From: Streptomyces luteolifulvus
GTDB taxonomy: Bacteria > Actinomycetota > Actinomycetes > Streptomycetales > Streptomycetaceae
NCBI RefSeq assembly: GCF_008806595.1
Contig: NZ_VZRB01000025.1
Coordinates: 1 to 64,000 of the forward strand
DNA: 64,000 nt
Reading direction: 5' to 3'
Part shown: positions 40,823 to 49,913 of the stretch, piece after piece
Layout of the letters: the number at the start of each line of letters is the position of its first letter
Numbering within the stretch: position 1 is the stretch's first letter
Position numbers and translations under genes: made by a program
Notes under the pieces: generated by a model
The model's input: only the letters and a program-made list of their open reading frames with translations
Told to the model about the DNA's origin: nothing
The model's database searches: none

Positions 40823-41398
40823 ATGTCCTGTGCGACCCCTACGGCGCGACGCGGAGCCTGGGCGGTGGCAGTTGCCGCCCTCCTCGTCCTCACCGGTGCC
40901 TGCGACAGCGGCAGCGGGGACGGCGGCACCCCTCGGACGACCGTGCCGTCCGCCCCCGGACCGCCCGGGCCGACAGGCGTCAGCACGTCATCATGGCCGG
41001 CCTCCCAGTCCCCCACACCGACCGGGACCGCACCGGAGGATCCGGAGCAGGCCGAGCAGGACATCAGGGAAGCCTGGCGGATCTTCTTCGACCCGGAGTC
41101 GTCCTCCGACGACAGAAGGGACGTGGTCGAGAACGGGGCGGAGAACGAGCTGATGATCAGCAACCTCTTCGACGACCCCCTGGGCAGCAAGTTGCGCGCC
41201 GACGTGACCACGGTGTCGTACACCTCCTCCCTGCACGCCGACGTCGACTACACGCTCACCCGCGACGGCCGGCGGCTGGACACGGGCGGGCCAGGGGCCG
41301 CCGTACTCCAGGAGGACACCTGGAAGATCGCGCTGCGCACCGTCTGCGGACTGACGCGGCACGCGAAGGACGCTCCCGAGGCCCCGAGCTGCGCGTGA
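40823..41398 (+). CDS. Putative lipoprotein
   Basis: From ATG 40823, with GGAGGTG upstream, the protein has 191 residues. It carries a signal peptide with a hydrophobic stretch (GAWAVAVAALLVLTGAC) and a lipobox LTGAC, giving a lipid-anchored cysteine. A Pro/Ser/Thr linker of about 50 residues leads to a compact NTF2-like domain (EQDIREAWRIFFDPES, then NGAENELMISNLF). It is anchored outside the membrane. Function is unknown. It converges on the tetR gene with nine bases between. Confidence 0.82.
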   Translation: MSCATPTARRGAWAVAVAALLVLTGACDSGSGDGGTPRTTVPSAPGPPGPTGVSTSSWPASQSPTPTGTAPEDPEQAEQDIREAWRIFFDPESSSDDRRDVVENGAENELMISNLFDDPLGSKLRADVTTVSYTSSLHADVDYTLTRDGRRLDTGGPGAAVLQEDTWKIALRTVCGLTRHAKDAPEAPSCA

Positions 41399-41407
41399 CC
41401 GTCCGCC

Positions 41408-42037
41408 CTACGAAACCCCGGTAGGCATGGGGGTGTTGAGCACCGCCAGCGCGATCGCCACCAGAAGCTCACGCTCGGCGTCCGCGAGCCGGGGCGACGC
41501 CGCCCCCGCCGCGCCGGACAGCTGTCGGCTCGCGTGACCGGACATGACGCCCATCCGGATCGCACCCAGCGCGCAGCGGCAGCGCAGCAGCATCGTCGGG
41601 TCGTCCGTCCCGGCGATGAGGTGTTCCAGGCGGGCCAGCCGGCGCCCGAGATCGTGGCGGTCGACGAGGATGCGCAGCGCGGTGGGTTCGGTGGCGATGA
41701 CCTGGAGGGTACGGCCGCTGTCCTCCAGGACCGCGATGAAACGGCGGATCAGCGTCTCCTGGTCGCTCCCGCCGCTCCCGCCGCTCTCCTCGTTCTCCTC
41801 GTGCTCGGCCTGCTCGACGAAGCGGTCCAGGGTCTGGATCACCGGCGCCACCAGAGCCGAGAGCAGCTCTTCCTTGGCCGGAAAGTGGTAGTAGAGGGCG
41901 GCGCTGGTCATGCCCAGGTGCTCCGCGATGTCGCGCATCGAGGTTCCGGCGTAGCCACGCTCCGCGAACAGCGTGTTCGCGGCTTCGAGGATCCGCCGCC
42001 GGGTCACTTCGGCGGTACTTCCGGCGGTCCGGGCCAT
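41408..42037 (-). CDS. TetR-family regulator of the adjacent exporter
   Basis: 209 residues from ATG 42037. The helix-turn-helix is RRRILEAANTLFAERGYAGT, then MRDIAEHLGMTSAALYYHF, ending in the family motif. The ligand-binding part is acidic in the middle. It diverges from an MMPL exporter gene, with a clear palindrome between them at 42131-42152, so it most likely represses the exporter until a ligand, perhaps the polyketide product, binds. Starts further upstream (42115, 42175) would overlap the operator region. Confidence 0.9.
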   Translation of the reverse strand: MARTAGSTAEVTRRRILEAANTLFAERGYAGTSMRDIAEHLGMTSAALYYHFPAKEELLSALVAPVIQTLDRFVEQAEHEENEESGGSGGSDQETLIRRFIAVLEDSGRTLQVIATEPTALRILVDRHDLGRRLARLEHLIAGTDDPTMLLRCRCALGAIRMGVMSGHASRQLSGAAGAASPRLADAERELLVAIALAVLNTPMPTGVS

Positions 42038-42130
42038 CCGTGTTTCCGCTCCCGTTCTGCGGCTCGGGAGGTGTCGCACATGCGTCGTGCCGTCACCTGG
42101 GCTGTACCTCGGCATGCTACCTTCACAAGT

Positions 42131-42152
42131 ATTAATCGATCGGACGATTAAT
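42131..42152. promoter_or_regulatory. TetR-type operator
   Basis: ATTAATCG and CGATTAAT form perfect 8-bp arms around a 6-bp spacer. The palindrome is A/T-rich in a GC-rich genome and lies 16 bp before the MMPL start codon, in the divergent region with tetR. It is a typical auto-regulatory TetR site. Confidence 0.75.
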
Positions 42153-42167
42153 TCTGGGGAGAGGGAC

Positions 42168-44387
42168 ATGGCCACGCTGGCCCGCTGGTGCTTCCGGCAC
42201 CGCCTCCTGGTCCTGCTGATGTGGCTCGTGACGCTCGGCGGGGTCGCCGTGGCGAGTCAGTCGGCAGGCTCGGCCTATGCGAGCGTCTTTCACGTGCCCG
42301 ACACCGAATCGGGGAAGGCACAGGACCTCGTCAAGGCCGCCTTCCCGGAGAGTGCCGGGGACATGGACACCGTCGTCTGGAGGGTGGACGAAGGAACCGT
42401 ACGGGACGCCGCCGTACGCGAGCGCATGTCCGCGTCGCTCGAGAGGATCGACCGGCTCGACACGGTCGGCTCGGTGACCAGCCCGTACTCCCGGGCGGGC
42501 GCCACGCAGATCAGCCGGGACGGACGTACCGCCTACGCCAGGATCACCTACCACAAGACCGCTGACGAACTGTCGACGGACGAGGCCGACAGCGTCGTGG
42601 ACACGGCAACCGAGGCACGTACCGAGGGCCTGCGGGTGGAGGTCTCCGGGCCGGTCGCGGAGAAGACGGAGGAGGGCGAGGCCGGGAGTGTCGCCGAGGT
42701 GGTCGGCCTGGTGGCCGCGGCGATCGTGCTCTACCTCGCCTTCGGTTCGCTGCCGGCCATGCTGCTGCCCCTGATCAGCGCGCTGTTCAGCGTCGGCACC
42801 GGGGTGATGTCGATCAAGCTGCTGTCGCATGTCGCGGACGTCCCCGAACTTGCCGCCACCCTGTCGACGCTGATCGGCCTCGGGGTCGGGATCGACTACG
42901 CGCTGTTCATCATCACCCGCCACCGGCAGTGCCTGAAGTCCGGCCTGGCCCCGGAGGAGGCCGCGGTCCGGGCGCTGAACACCTCCGGCCGTGCGGTGCT
43001 GTTCGCCGGCGGCACGGTGTGCATCGCGCTGCTGGGACTGCTCGCGCTGCGGCTGGAGTTCCTCACCGGTGTCGCGATCGCCACGACCCTGATGGTGGTC
43101 CTCACCATGGCCGCGTCGGTGACGTTCATGCCGGCGCTGCTCGGCCTGTTCGGGATGCGGGTGCTCAGCCGCCGCGAGCGTCGGCGGCCAACCGCCGAGG
43201 GACCGCGGGCGGAGCAGCCGCGTGGCCTGGCGGTGCGCTGGGCGGCACTCGTCCAGCGCCGCCCGGTGACGCTCCTGACCACCGCCTCGGTCGTGCTCGC
43301 CGTCCTGACGATCCCGTTCTTCTCGCTCCGGCTCGGCATCTCCGACCAGGGCAACCGTCCGGAGTCGAACACCACCCGCCAGGCCTACGACATGCTGGAG
43401 GAGGGCTTCGGACCGGGATTCAACGGCCCGCTGCAGTTGGTCGCCAAGGTCGGCGGGCCGGACGACCAGGCGGCTCTCCAACGGCTCGCAGGCACCGTAC
43501 GCAAGGATCCGGACGTGGCGACAGTGGTGTCGCTGCCTGCGCGGCCGGACGCCACGAGGGCCGTGGTGCAGGTGATTCCGAGGACCGCACCGCAGGAGGA
43601 GGCGACCTCGGATCTCATCGCGCGGCTGCGTGACACGACGATTCCGGCCGCCGAACGCGGCACGACGCTGGCCGTGTACGTGGGCGGACAGACCGCGACC
43701 TTCGACGACTTCGCCACCGTCATGATCGGCAAACTGCCGTGGTTCGTGCTGATCGTCGTGGCGCTCGGCTTCCTGCTGTTGCTGGTGGCCTTTCGCAGCC
43801 TGGTGATCCCGTTGACCGCGGCGGTGATGAACCTGCTTGCCGCGGGGGCCTCGTTCGGTGTGCTGGTGGCGCTCTTCCAGTGGGGCCGGCTGTCGGGGCC
43901 CCTGGGAGTCGGCGGGGCCGGTCCCGTCGAGGCGTTCCTGCCGACGATCATGCTGGCGGTGCTGTTCGGCCTGTCGATGGACTATCAGGTGTTCCTGGTG
44001 AGCCGGGTGCACGAGGAATGGGTCCACTCCCACGACAACTCCAAGGCCGTGACGGTGGGCCTGACCAACACCAGCCGGGTCATCAACGCGGCGGCGCTCA
44101 TCATGATCTGCGTGTTCTTCGCGTTCGTGTTCCGCAAGGAGCGGATCATCTCCGAGTTCGGAGTGGGCCTCGCGGCGGCGGTGGCCCTGGACGCGTTCGT
44201 CATCCGCACGATGCTGGTGCCCGCCGTCATGCGTGTGCTCGGCGCGGCCAACTGGTGGCTGCCCGGATGGCTCGACAAGCGGCTGCCCCATCTCGCGGTC
44301 GAGCCGGCCGACCCGCCGACTCCGGCCCCGGCAGCCGACCGGAAGCAGAGCCCTGCCACCCCCGCACCGACCCAACCGCGCACCTGA
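42168..44387 (+). CDS. MMPL/RND-family transporter
   Basis: 739 residues with the MMPL plan: one N-terminal helix, an extracellular domain, five helices (LVAAAIVLYLAFGSLPAMLLP), a second extracellular domain and six more helices. GLGVGIDYALFIITRHR and LFGLSMDYQVFLVSRVHEEW are the paired proton-relay signatures. GAGAGGG precedes ATG 42168. In Streptomyces such proteins often export polyketides or lipids. Its place at the edge of a type II PKS cluster and its TetR control suggest product export. Confidence 0.92.
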   Translation: MATLARWCFRHRLLVLLMWLVTLGGVAVASQSAGSAYASVFHVPDTESGKAQDLVKAAFPESAGDMDTVVWRVDEGTVRDAAVRERMSASLERIDRLDTVGSVTSPYSRAGATQISRDGRTAYARITYHKTADELSTDEADSVVDTATEARTEGLRVEVSGPVAEKTEEGEAGSVAEVVGLVAAAIVLYLAFGSLPAMLLPLISALFSVGTGVMSIKLLSHVADVPELAATLSTLIGLGVGIDYALFIITRHRQCLKSGLAPEEAAVRALNTSGRAVLFAGGTVCIALLGLLALRLEFLTGVAIATTLMVVLTMAASVTFMPALLGLFGMRVLSRRERRRPTAEGPRAEQPRGLAVRWAALVQRRPVTLLTTASVVLAVLTIPFFSLRLGISDQGNRPESNTTRQAYDMLEEGFGPGFNGPLQLVAKVGGPDDQAALQRLAGTVRKDPDVATVVSLPARPDATRAVVQVIPRTAPQEEATSDLIARLRDTTIPAAERGTTLAVYVGGQTATFDDFATVMIGKLPWFVLIVVALGFLLLLVAFRSLVIPLTAAVMNLLAAGASFGVLVALFQWGRLSGPLGVGGAGPVEAFLPTIMLAVLFGLSMDYQVFLVSRVHEEWVHSHDNSKAVTVGLTNTSRVINAAALIMICVFFAFVFRKERIISEFGVGLAAAVALDAFVIRTMLVPAVMRVLGAANWWLPGWLDKRLPHLAVEPADPPTPAPAADRKQSPATPAPTQPRT

Positions 44388-44527
44388 GCCCGCTGGGAAA
44401 CCGGTGGTGCACGACTGGCTCCGCTGCTGGTCGCAGCCGTACGACGCGCCACCGGGCTGCGATCCGGCGCTGCGAGCATCGCTGCACCTGCGGATCCCGC
44501 AGTGCCCTTACCGGAGGAGCTCGGTAG

Positions 44528-45538
44528 ATGTCTCAGTTGTCGTTGTCGCAGTCGACTCCCGTCGGTGGCAGCCGCATTCTCGGCGTCGGGGCCTACCGGC
44601 CCGTGCGTGCCGTCGCCAACGAGGAGATCGCTCCACGGATCGGGGTGGAACCCGGCTGGATCGCCCGCCGGTCGGGCATCCGCACCCGGCGCTTCGCCGG
44701 ACCCGACGAGCCACTGCCCGTGATGGCCGCCGCGGCTTCGCACCACGCCCTGGCCGCGGCCGGCGTTTCCGCCGACGAGGTGGACTGCGTTCTGGTCGCC
44801 ACGATCAGCCATCTCCTCCAGATGCCGGCGCTCGCGGTGGACGTCGCGCACCGGCTCGGCGCCGACCGGGCGGCGGCGTTCGACCTGTCGGCGGCCTGCG
44901 CCGGCTTCTGCCACGGCGTGGCGATCGCGGACAGCCTGGTCCGCTCGGGCGCCGCGCGTCATGTGCTGATGATCGGGGCGGACCGGATGACGGACGTGGT
45001 GGATCCCGAGGATCCCGCCACGGCGTTCCTCTTCGCCGACGGCGCCGGCGCCGTGGTCATCGGCCCGTCCGGGAAACCGGGCATCGGTCCGGTGGCGTGG
45101 GGCGCGGACGGCGAACGGATGGACGCCATCACCATGACGGGCTACTGGACACCCGGACTGCGTGAGGACGCCGAACTGCCCTGGCCCTACTTGTGCATGA
45201 CGGGATGGAAGGTGTTCCGGTGGGCGACCGAGACCATGGGCCGGGCGGCGCGCGAGGCCATCGAACGGGCCGGGCTCACCCCGGGCGAGCTGTCCGCCTT
45301 CATTCCGCACCAGGCGAACGGGCTCATCACGGACGCGCTGGTCAAGGACATCGGACTGTCCGCGGACACGGCCGTCGCCCGGGACATCGCCGACAGCGGC
45401 AACACCTCCGGTGCCTCGATCCCCATGGCGATGGAGCGGATGCTCGCCTCGGGCGCGGCCCGGTCCGGGGACCCGGCGCTGCTCATCGGCTTCGGCTCCG
45501 GACTGGTGCACGCGGCACAGGTCGTCCTGCTGCCCTAG
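44528..45538 (+). CDS. Beta-ketoacyl-ACP synthase III (priming ketosynthase)
   Basis: 336 residues of the FabH fold. The catalytic triad is Cys124 in SAACAGFC, a His in FIPHQANGL and an Asn in DSGNTSGAS. In type II PKS clusters such enzymes select a starter unit other than acetate and begin the chain. GGAGGAG-like sequence lies just before ATG 44528. It is followed by a ketoreductase gene on the same strand, and both point toward the convergent SARP gene. The presence of KAS III predicts an alkyl or acyl starter for the polyketide. Confidence 0.9.
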   Translation: MSQLSLSQSTPVGGSRILGVGAYRPVRAVANEEIAPRIGVEPGWIARRSGIRTRRFAGPDEPLPVMAAAASHHALAAAGVSADEVDCVLVATISHLLQMPALAVDVAHRLGADRAAAFDLSAACAGFCHGVAIADSLVRSGAARHVLMIGADRMTDVVDPEDPATAFLFADGAGAVVIGPSGKPGIGPVAWGADGERMDAITMTGYWTPGLREDAELPWPYLCMTGWKVFRWATETMGRAAREAIERAGLTPGELSAFIPHQANGLITDALVKDIGLSADTAVARDIADSGNTSGASIPMAMERMLASGAARSGDPALLIGFGSGLVHAAQVVLLP

Positions 45539-45686
45539 GCGCCCCGGAAGGCCGGGCCCGTCACGGACGGTCGTGGTCTCCCGGTGGCCCCCCGCTGGTG
45601 CCGCGCTCCCAGTCCCCGACGAGTGGCGTCGGGGAACATCCGAGCGTCAACCACCCGGCTTCGACAGCGAACCTGGAGCAGCCTCC

Positions 45687-46436
45687 ATGAATCCGACTCT
45701 CACCGGCAAGCACGCGCTCGTCACGGGCGGCAGCCGTGGCATAGGAAGGGCGATCGTGCTCGCCCTCGCCCGGGCGGGTGCCGACGTCCTGGCCTGCCAC
45801 CAGAACCCGAGTGCCCAGGCGGACCAGTTGGCCGCCGAGCTGAAGAGGACGGACGGCGACCACCATCTGCTCCAGGCCGATGTGACCGACCCGGTGGATG
45901 TGGACCGACTGGTGGAGGAGGCGAGGACCAGGTACGGCTCACTGGACGTCGTCGTGCACAACGCGGGCGTGATCAGTCACGTCCCGCTGCCGGAGCTGAC
46001 GGCGGCGGAATGGCACCGGGTGCTGGACACCAGCCTGACCGCCGCGTTCACCGTGCTGCAGAAGACCCTGCCGCTGTACGGGCAGCGGGCCTCCGTCGTA
46101 CTGATCGGCTCCCGGGCCGCGGCCCGAGGGATTCCGCTGCGGGCCCACTACACGGCGGCGAAGGCGGGTCTGGAGGGTTTCGCCCGGTCGGCGGCCAAGG
46201 AGCTGGGCGGGCGGGGGGTCCGGGTCAATGTGATCGCCCCCGGAGTGATCGACAGCGACGACATCAAGGCTATCCCGGCCGATCGGCGGGCCGAACTGGT
46301 GGCCCGCTACAGCGAGAAGACGGCGATCGGGCGGCTCGGTGAGACCGAGGAGGTCGCCGGCGCCGCGGTGTTCCTCGCGAGCGATCTGTCGTCGTACATG
46401 ACCGGGCAGACGCTCAACGTGGACGGAGGGATCTGA
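45687..46436 (+). CDS. FabG-like ketoreductase
   Basis: 249 residues from ATG 45687, preceded by CTGGAGCAGCC. Motifs are VTGGSRGIGRA, NAGV, catalytic Ser in IGSRAAA and Tyr-x3-Lys in HYTAAKAG, with a final MTGQTLNVDGGI. It may reduce a keto group on the growing chain or on the diketide formed by the KAS III. It is the only ketoreductase in the cluster. A hairpin after its stop separates it from the convergent SARP gene. Confidence 0.88.
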   Translation: MNPTLTGKHALVTGGSRGIGRAIVLALARAGADVLACHQNPSAQADQLAAELKRTDGDHHLLQADVTDPVDVDRLVEEARTRYGSLDVVVHNAGVISHVPLPELTAAEWHRVLDTSLTAAFTVLQKTLPLYGQRASVVLIGSRAAARGIPLRAHYTAAKAGLEGFARSAAKELGGRGVRVNVIAPGVIDSDDIKAIPADRRAELVARYSEKTAIGRLGETEEVAGAAVFLASDLSSYMTGQTLNVDGGI

Positions 46437-46442
46437 CGCCAT

Positions 46443-46487
46443 GCGGCCGTGTCGCACCGAAGGTCGTTCCCGGTACGGCACGGCCGC
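46443..46487. terminator. Hairpin between convergent ketoreductase and SARP genes
   Basis: GCGGCCGTG (46443-46451) and CACGGCCGC (46479-46487) are perfect arms. Pairing continues inward with two mismatches to about 17 bp (GTCGCACCG against CGGTACGGC). It starts seven bases after the ketoreductase stop and ends 50 bp before the SARP stop, so it probably ends transcription both ways. Confidence 0.7.
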
Positions 46488-46536
46488 CTGCCGTGTGTCA
46501 CGCTCCGTGTCGGGCGGGCGGACCGGCGGGTCTCCG

Positions 46537-48510
46537 TCAGTTCCCGGCCAGTTGTTGCAGGGCGTACACCTTGGCCAGTTCGTGTACGGAGTAGCCCAGC
46601 CGGCCGTCCTGCGTACCGGTCGCCTGCAGCAGATGGCGCTCGGCGAGCCTGGCGAGGACGCCCTCGGCGGACACCAGTTCGCAGCCGAGCTGCGCGGCGG
46701 CGTCCTCCGCCGTGAACGGATCGGTGGCGCGCATCGCGAACAGTTGCATGGCGAGCCGGTCCCGGTCGTCCAGCTGCCGGAATCCGGCGTCGTAGGAGGC
46801 ACGCAGATCGAGGCCGGGGAGGCTGGATTCGTCGAGGCGGCGGCGCGGGTCGGCGAGCCGCTCGGCGAACTTGTCCAGCGGCCAGTCCGGGAGCCGGCTG
46901 AGCCGGGTGCCGACCGCGCGCAACGCGAGCGGGAGGCCCCCGCAGAGGGTGACGATCCGGTCGACGGCGGCCAGGTCCTCACAGGCCCGCGGTATCCCGA
47001 TGATCGAGGTGAGGAGCCGGGTGGCCTCGTCGTCGGGGAGCGGATTGAGCAGTACGGGCTCGGAGCCGGCCAGTGCGTGCGCGAGGCTGGTGACGATCAC
47101 GGCGCAGTCGCCGCTGCCCGGCAGCAGCGACTTGACCTGGGCCGCGGAGGCGGTGCCGTCGAGGAGGAAGAGAAGCGACCTGGAGGCGCACAGGCTGCGG
47201 AACAGCTCACCGGCCTCGTCGATGTCACAGGGGAGAGCGGAACGGTGCTCTCCGAGCGCGGTCAGGAAGCGGTGCAGCACCGCACGCGGCTGGACCGGAT
47301 CGGCGCTGTCGCCGCGCAGGTCGACGTAGAGCTGCCCGTCGGGGAACCTGTCGGACACCCTGTGGGCGAGCCGGGTCGCCACGGTGGTCTTGCCGACGCC
47401 CGGCATACCGGTGATCCACAGGACGGGCAGCGGGGCGTTCTGCGCACGGCACTCGGCGAGGCGGCTCTCCAGGCGGCGGAGAATGTCCTCGCGGCCTGTG
47501 AAGTCGGCGATGTCCGGCGGGAGTTGGGCCGGGGACGGGACGGACGGGCTCCGGTAGGGCGGAGCGGCCGACGGTGGCCCGGCCGTGGCGGCGGAGTCCG
47601 CGCCGGTCACCGCCGCTTCGGACGGCTCATCGTCGTCGCCGAGCATGTGTCCCGAGCCCGCACGGATGTCTCCCGTCGGGTGTCGTGCGGGGCGCAGTTC
47701 CAGTTCGGGGTGGTCGTCCGCCTCGGTGTGCAGTTCGGGTCCGGCCGTCAGGACCGCACTGTGCAGCCGGGCGAGCAGGGGCGACGGCTCCAGGCCCAGC
47801 TCGTCGATCATGGCCCGGCGGAAGGTCTGGTACACCTCCAGGGCCTCGTGCCGACGGCCGGAGCGGTAGAGCGCGATCATCAGCTTGACGTGCAGGCCCT
47901 CGTCGAAGGGGTGGGTGGAGCAGAGCGTCTTCAGCTCGCTGATGAGCTCGCGGTGCCGGCCGAGCCGGAGTTCGGCTTCCAGGCGCAGTTCCACGGCGCG
48001 CTTCCAGCGTTCCCGGAAGCGGGTGATCTGGACGCCGAGCCGGCCGCCGGCCTCCACATCGGCCAGGGGCGCACCCCTCCAGAAGGTGAGCGCGTCCGTG
48101 AGCAGACCCGCGGCCGCCTCCGCGTCTCCGTCGTCGAGTGCCTTCTGTCCCCGGTCGATGAGTGCGTCGAAGCGGTGCACATCGAGAACGCCCTCGGGAA
48201 TATCCAGCCGGTAACCGTTCGGTTTGGTGTGGAGGGAGGCGCCCCCGTTCCCGTCCACTTCGAATACGTTCTTGCGGATCTTGTAGATATATGACTGAAG
48301 GGTGGCCAGCGCACTCGCCGGGGGGTTACTTCCCCATAATTCATCGATCATCTCGTGGATCCCCACGAGATGATTCTCGGATACCAGAAGCAGCGCCACC
48401 AACTGACGTAACTTCGGCGCGCTCGGCGTCAAATCCTGATCTTCCCCGTATCGGACTTCGAGAGGTCCCAGTACCCGGAACCGCACCTCAGCTGCATGAT
48501 TCGTTTTCAT
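46537..48510 (-). CDS. SARP-family transcriptional activator with NB-ARC domain
   Basis: From ATG 48510, after GGGGGATC, the protein has 657 residues. Residues 8-100 are an OmpR-type winged helix (FRVLGPLEVRYG) and about 105-255 the BTAD helical domain. From about 330 there is an NTPase with Walker A ITGMPGVGKTT and LLFLLDGTASAAQV, closing with GGLPLALRAVGTRL. This is the medium-size AfsR-like SARP type that switches on antibiotic clusters. Leu34 and Leu58 are encoded by TTA (48409-48411 and 48337-48339 on the plus strand), so translation should depend on the bldA tRNA and be delayed to development. It is the likely pathway activator of the PKS operon beside it. Confidence 0.93.
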   Translation of the reverse strand: MKTNHAAEVRFRVLGPLEVRYGEDQDLTPSAPKLRQLVALLLVSENHLVGIHEMIDELWGSNPPASALATLQSYIYKIRKNVFEVDGNGGASLHTKPNGYRLDIPEGVLDVHRFDALIDRGQKALDDGDAEAAAGLLTDALTFWRGAPLADVEAGGRLGVQITRFRERWKRAVELRLEAELRLGRHRELISELKTLCSTHPFDEGLHVKLMIALYRSGRRHEALEVYQTFRRAMIDELGLEPSPLLARLHSAVLTAGPELHTEADDHPELELRPARHPTGDIRAGSGHMLGDDDEPSEAAVTGADSAATAGPPSAAPPYRSPSVPSPAQLPPDIADFTGREDILRRLESRLAECRAQNAPLPVLWITGMPGVGKTTVATRLAHRVSDRFPDGQLYVDLRGDSADPVQPRAVLHRFLTALGEHRSALPCDIDEAGELFRSLCASRSLLFLLDGTASAAQVKSLLPGSGDCAVIVTSLAHALAGSEPVLLNPLPDDEATRLLTSIIGIPRACEDLAAVDRIVTLCGGLPLALRAVGTRLSRLPDWPLDKFAERLADPRRRLDESSLPGLDLRASYDAGFRQLDDRDRLAMQLFAMRATDPFTAEDAAAQLGCELVSAEGVLARLAERHLLQATGTQDGRLGYSVHELAKVYALQQLAGN

Positions 48511-48590
48511 GATCCCCCATACTGAGCGCACTTCCAGCCGCGATAAATCGATCTGCGGCTTCCCTCCGGAATGTGATCCAAAGGCGAATC

Positions 48591-48641
48591 GTCCCCATCC
48601 GGCGGATTAAGCGAGTCCGCTTTACTCCGCCGGATGGGGAC
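48591..48641. terminator. Long perfect hairpin after the PKS operon
   Basis: GTCCCCATCCGGCGGA (48591-48606) and TCCGCCGGATGGGGAC (48626-48641) are perfect 16-bp complements, and AAGCG/CGCTT pair inside the loop. It lies downstream of the ABM gene that ends the minus-strand PKS operon, and upstream of the SARP start. It should be a strong terminator that isolates the regulator from the biosynthetic genes. Confidence 0.85.
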
Positions 48642-48747
48642 CTGGATCCGAAGAGAGACTCCGTTCCGGAGACCATCCTATCCTAGGACCCCTCAAGCCC
48701 TGGGAAATTTCGTGAAGGTGTCGTACGAATAAACCATTTCGCGCCGG

Positions 48748-49080
48748 TTACGATGCGTAATATTCAACCACATCGTAGATCGCGAAAGGGGCTCCGGAAG
48801 GATGAGGGTCGGCGAACCTGCGAATCGAGGCCGTCTGACCCTTGTGCCGGGCACCGTTTTCCCACTCCTGGAACGCATGACGATCCCGCCACTCGCTCAG
48901 CACCGCGAATCGGGCCGGCTCCTGGGAACTGCGGAGGAGTTCGTTGCGGAGCATCCCCGGCGTCCCCTGCAAGGCCTTGCTGGACTCGTGGTAGGCCTGG
49001 ACCAGCTCGTCCACGTCCTGCCCCTCCGCCAGCCGGAAGTACAGGACGACCCGCACCGCGCCCCGCTCGGCGGCGCTCAC
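48748..49080 (-). CDS. ABM-family monooxygenase (anthrone oxygenase-like)
   Basis: GTG 49080, overlapping the upstream stop as GTGA, gives 110 residues. It is a single antibiotic-biosynthesis-monooxygenase domain: VRVVLYFRLAEGQDVDELV, then PGMLRNELLRSSQEPARFAVLSEW and FADPHPSGAPF. Such cofactor-free ferredoxin-fold enzymes oxidise anthrone-type rings to quinones in aromatic polyketide pathways. It is the last gene of the PKS operon, next to a second ABM domain fused to the cyclase. Confidence 0.85.
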   Translation of the reverse strand: MSAAERGAVRVVLYFRLAEGQDVDELVQAYHESSKALQGTPGMLRNELLRSSQEPARFAVLSEWRDRHAFQEWENGARHKGQTASIRRFADPHPSGAPFAIYDVVEYYAS

Positions 49081-49913
49081 CGCCTGCGCTCCTTCACCAT
49101 CTCGGCGACGACGTCGGTGGTCACCATCGAGCCCTTCGTCCGGAACGGCTGGAACCTGCCGCGATGCCCGATGTGCGCGTCGCTCCGCTCGAACTCCCGA
49201 AAGCGCTTCTCGTCCGTCCAGTCGGAGATGATGTAGTACACGCCCGGTTCGTCGTTGCTGCGCATCAGCCATTGGCCGAGATTGGCGGGTTCGCGAGTGA
49301 TGACTCCGCCGACCGCCCGCCAGGTTTCCTCGAACTCCTTCTCCCTGCCTTCGGCGATCTCGGCGCGCAGCAGCACCCGGAAGACCGGGCCGTGCTCGCC
49401 GTCGTCTGCTGAACTGTCCGTCATGCGCCGGTCCCCCTCGTCGCGTCCGGCAGCGCCGGCGCCTGCGCGCGCGGTCTGTTCGACCAGTTGCTTGATACGC
49501 GCCATTTCCCTGACGGTCTGCCGGTTCAGATGTGCTTCGGCACCCTGGTTGTCCACGGGTGCGGACGGCTTCATGGTGAACTCCTGGATCCAGCGCATCC
49601 GGACGCCGCCCGGGTCCGGTGTGTACTCCCAGCGGATGTTCATGTACTCGAACAGCCCGCTGTCGAGTCGCCGCGCGGCGACCGTACGGCCGGCCCGGTC
49701 CAGGGTGCGCTCGGAGACCCAGCTCCACTGCTTGCCGTTCTCGTCCGGCTGCGTGGTCAGCCGGAACCGGACCGTGTCGCCCTCCACGGCGAGCACCTCC
49801 GACTCGGCGTACTCGGCGAAGAGCCCGGCCCACCCGGAGACGTCGTTGGTGATGTCCCAGACCAGGTCCATGGGGGCGTTGATGACCACGGAGTTGTCGG
49901 TGCGGCCGGCCAT
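49077..49913 (-). CDS. Polyketide aromatase/cyclase (SRPBCC) fused to an ABM monooxygenase domain
   Basis: 278 residues. Residues 1-150 are a START/SRPBCC aromatase-cyclase: SVVINAPMDLVWDITNDVSGW and IRWEYTPDPGGVRMRWIQEF, as in TcmN N-terminal and WhiE ORFVI types. A linker rich in Gly/Ala/Asp leads to an ABM domain at about 175-278 (FRVLLRAEIAEGREKEFEETW, cut here to its key parts: VLLRAEIAEG, EFEETW). The fusion couples first-ring closure to ring oxidation. ATG 49913 overlaps the ACP stop (TGATG). A second, separate ABM gene follows directly. Confidence 0.88.
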   Translation of the reverse strand: MAGRTDNSVVINAPMDLVWDITNDVSGWAGLFAEYAESEVLAVEGDTVRFRLTTQPDENGKQWSWVSERTLDRAGRTVAARRLDSGLFEYMNIRWEYTPDPGGVRMRWIQEFTMKPSAPVDNQGAEAHLNRQTVREMARIKQLVEQTARAGAGAAGRDEGDRRMTDSSADDGEHGPVFRVLLRAEIAEGREKEFEETWRAVGGVITREPANLGQWLMRSNDEPGVYYIISDWTDEKRFREFERSDAHIGHRGRFQPFRTKGSMVTTDVVAEMVKERRR

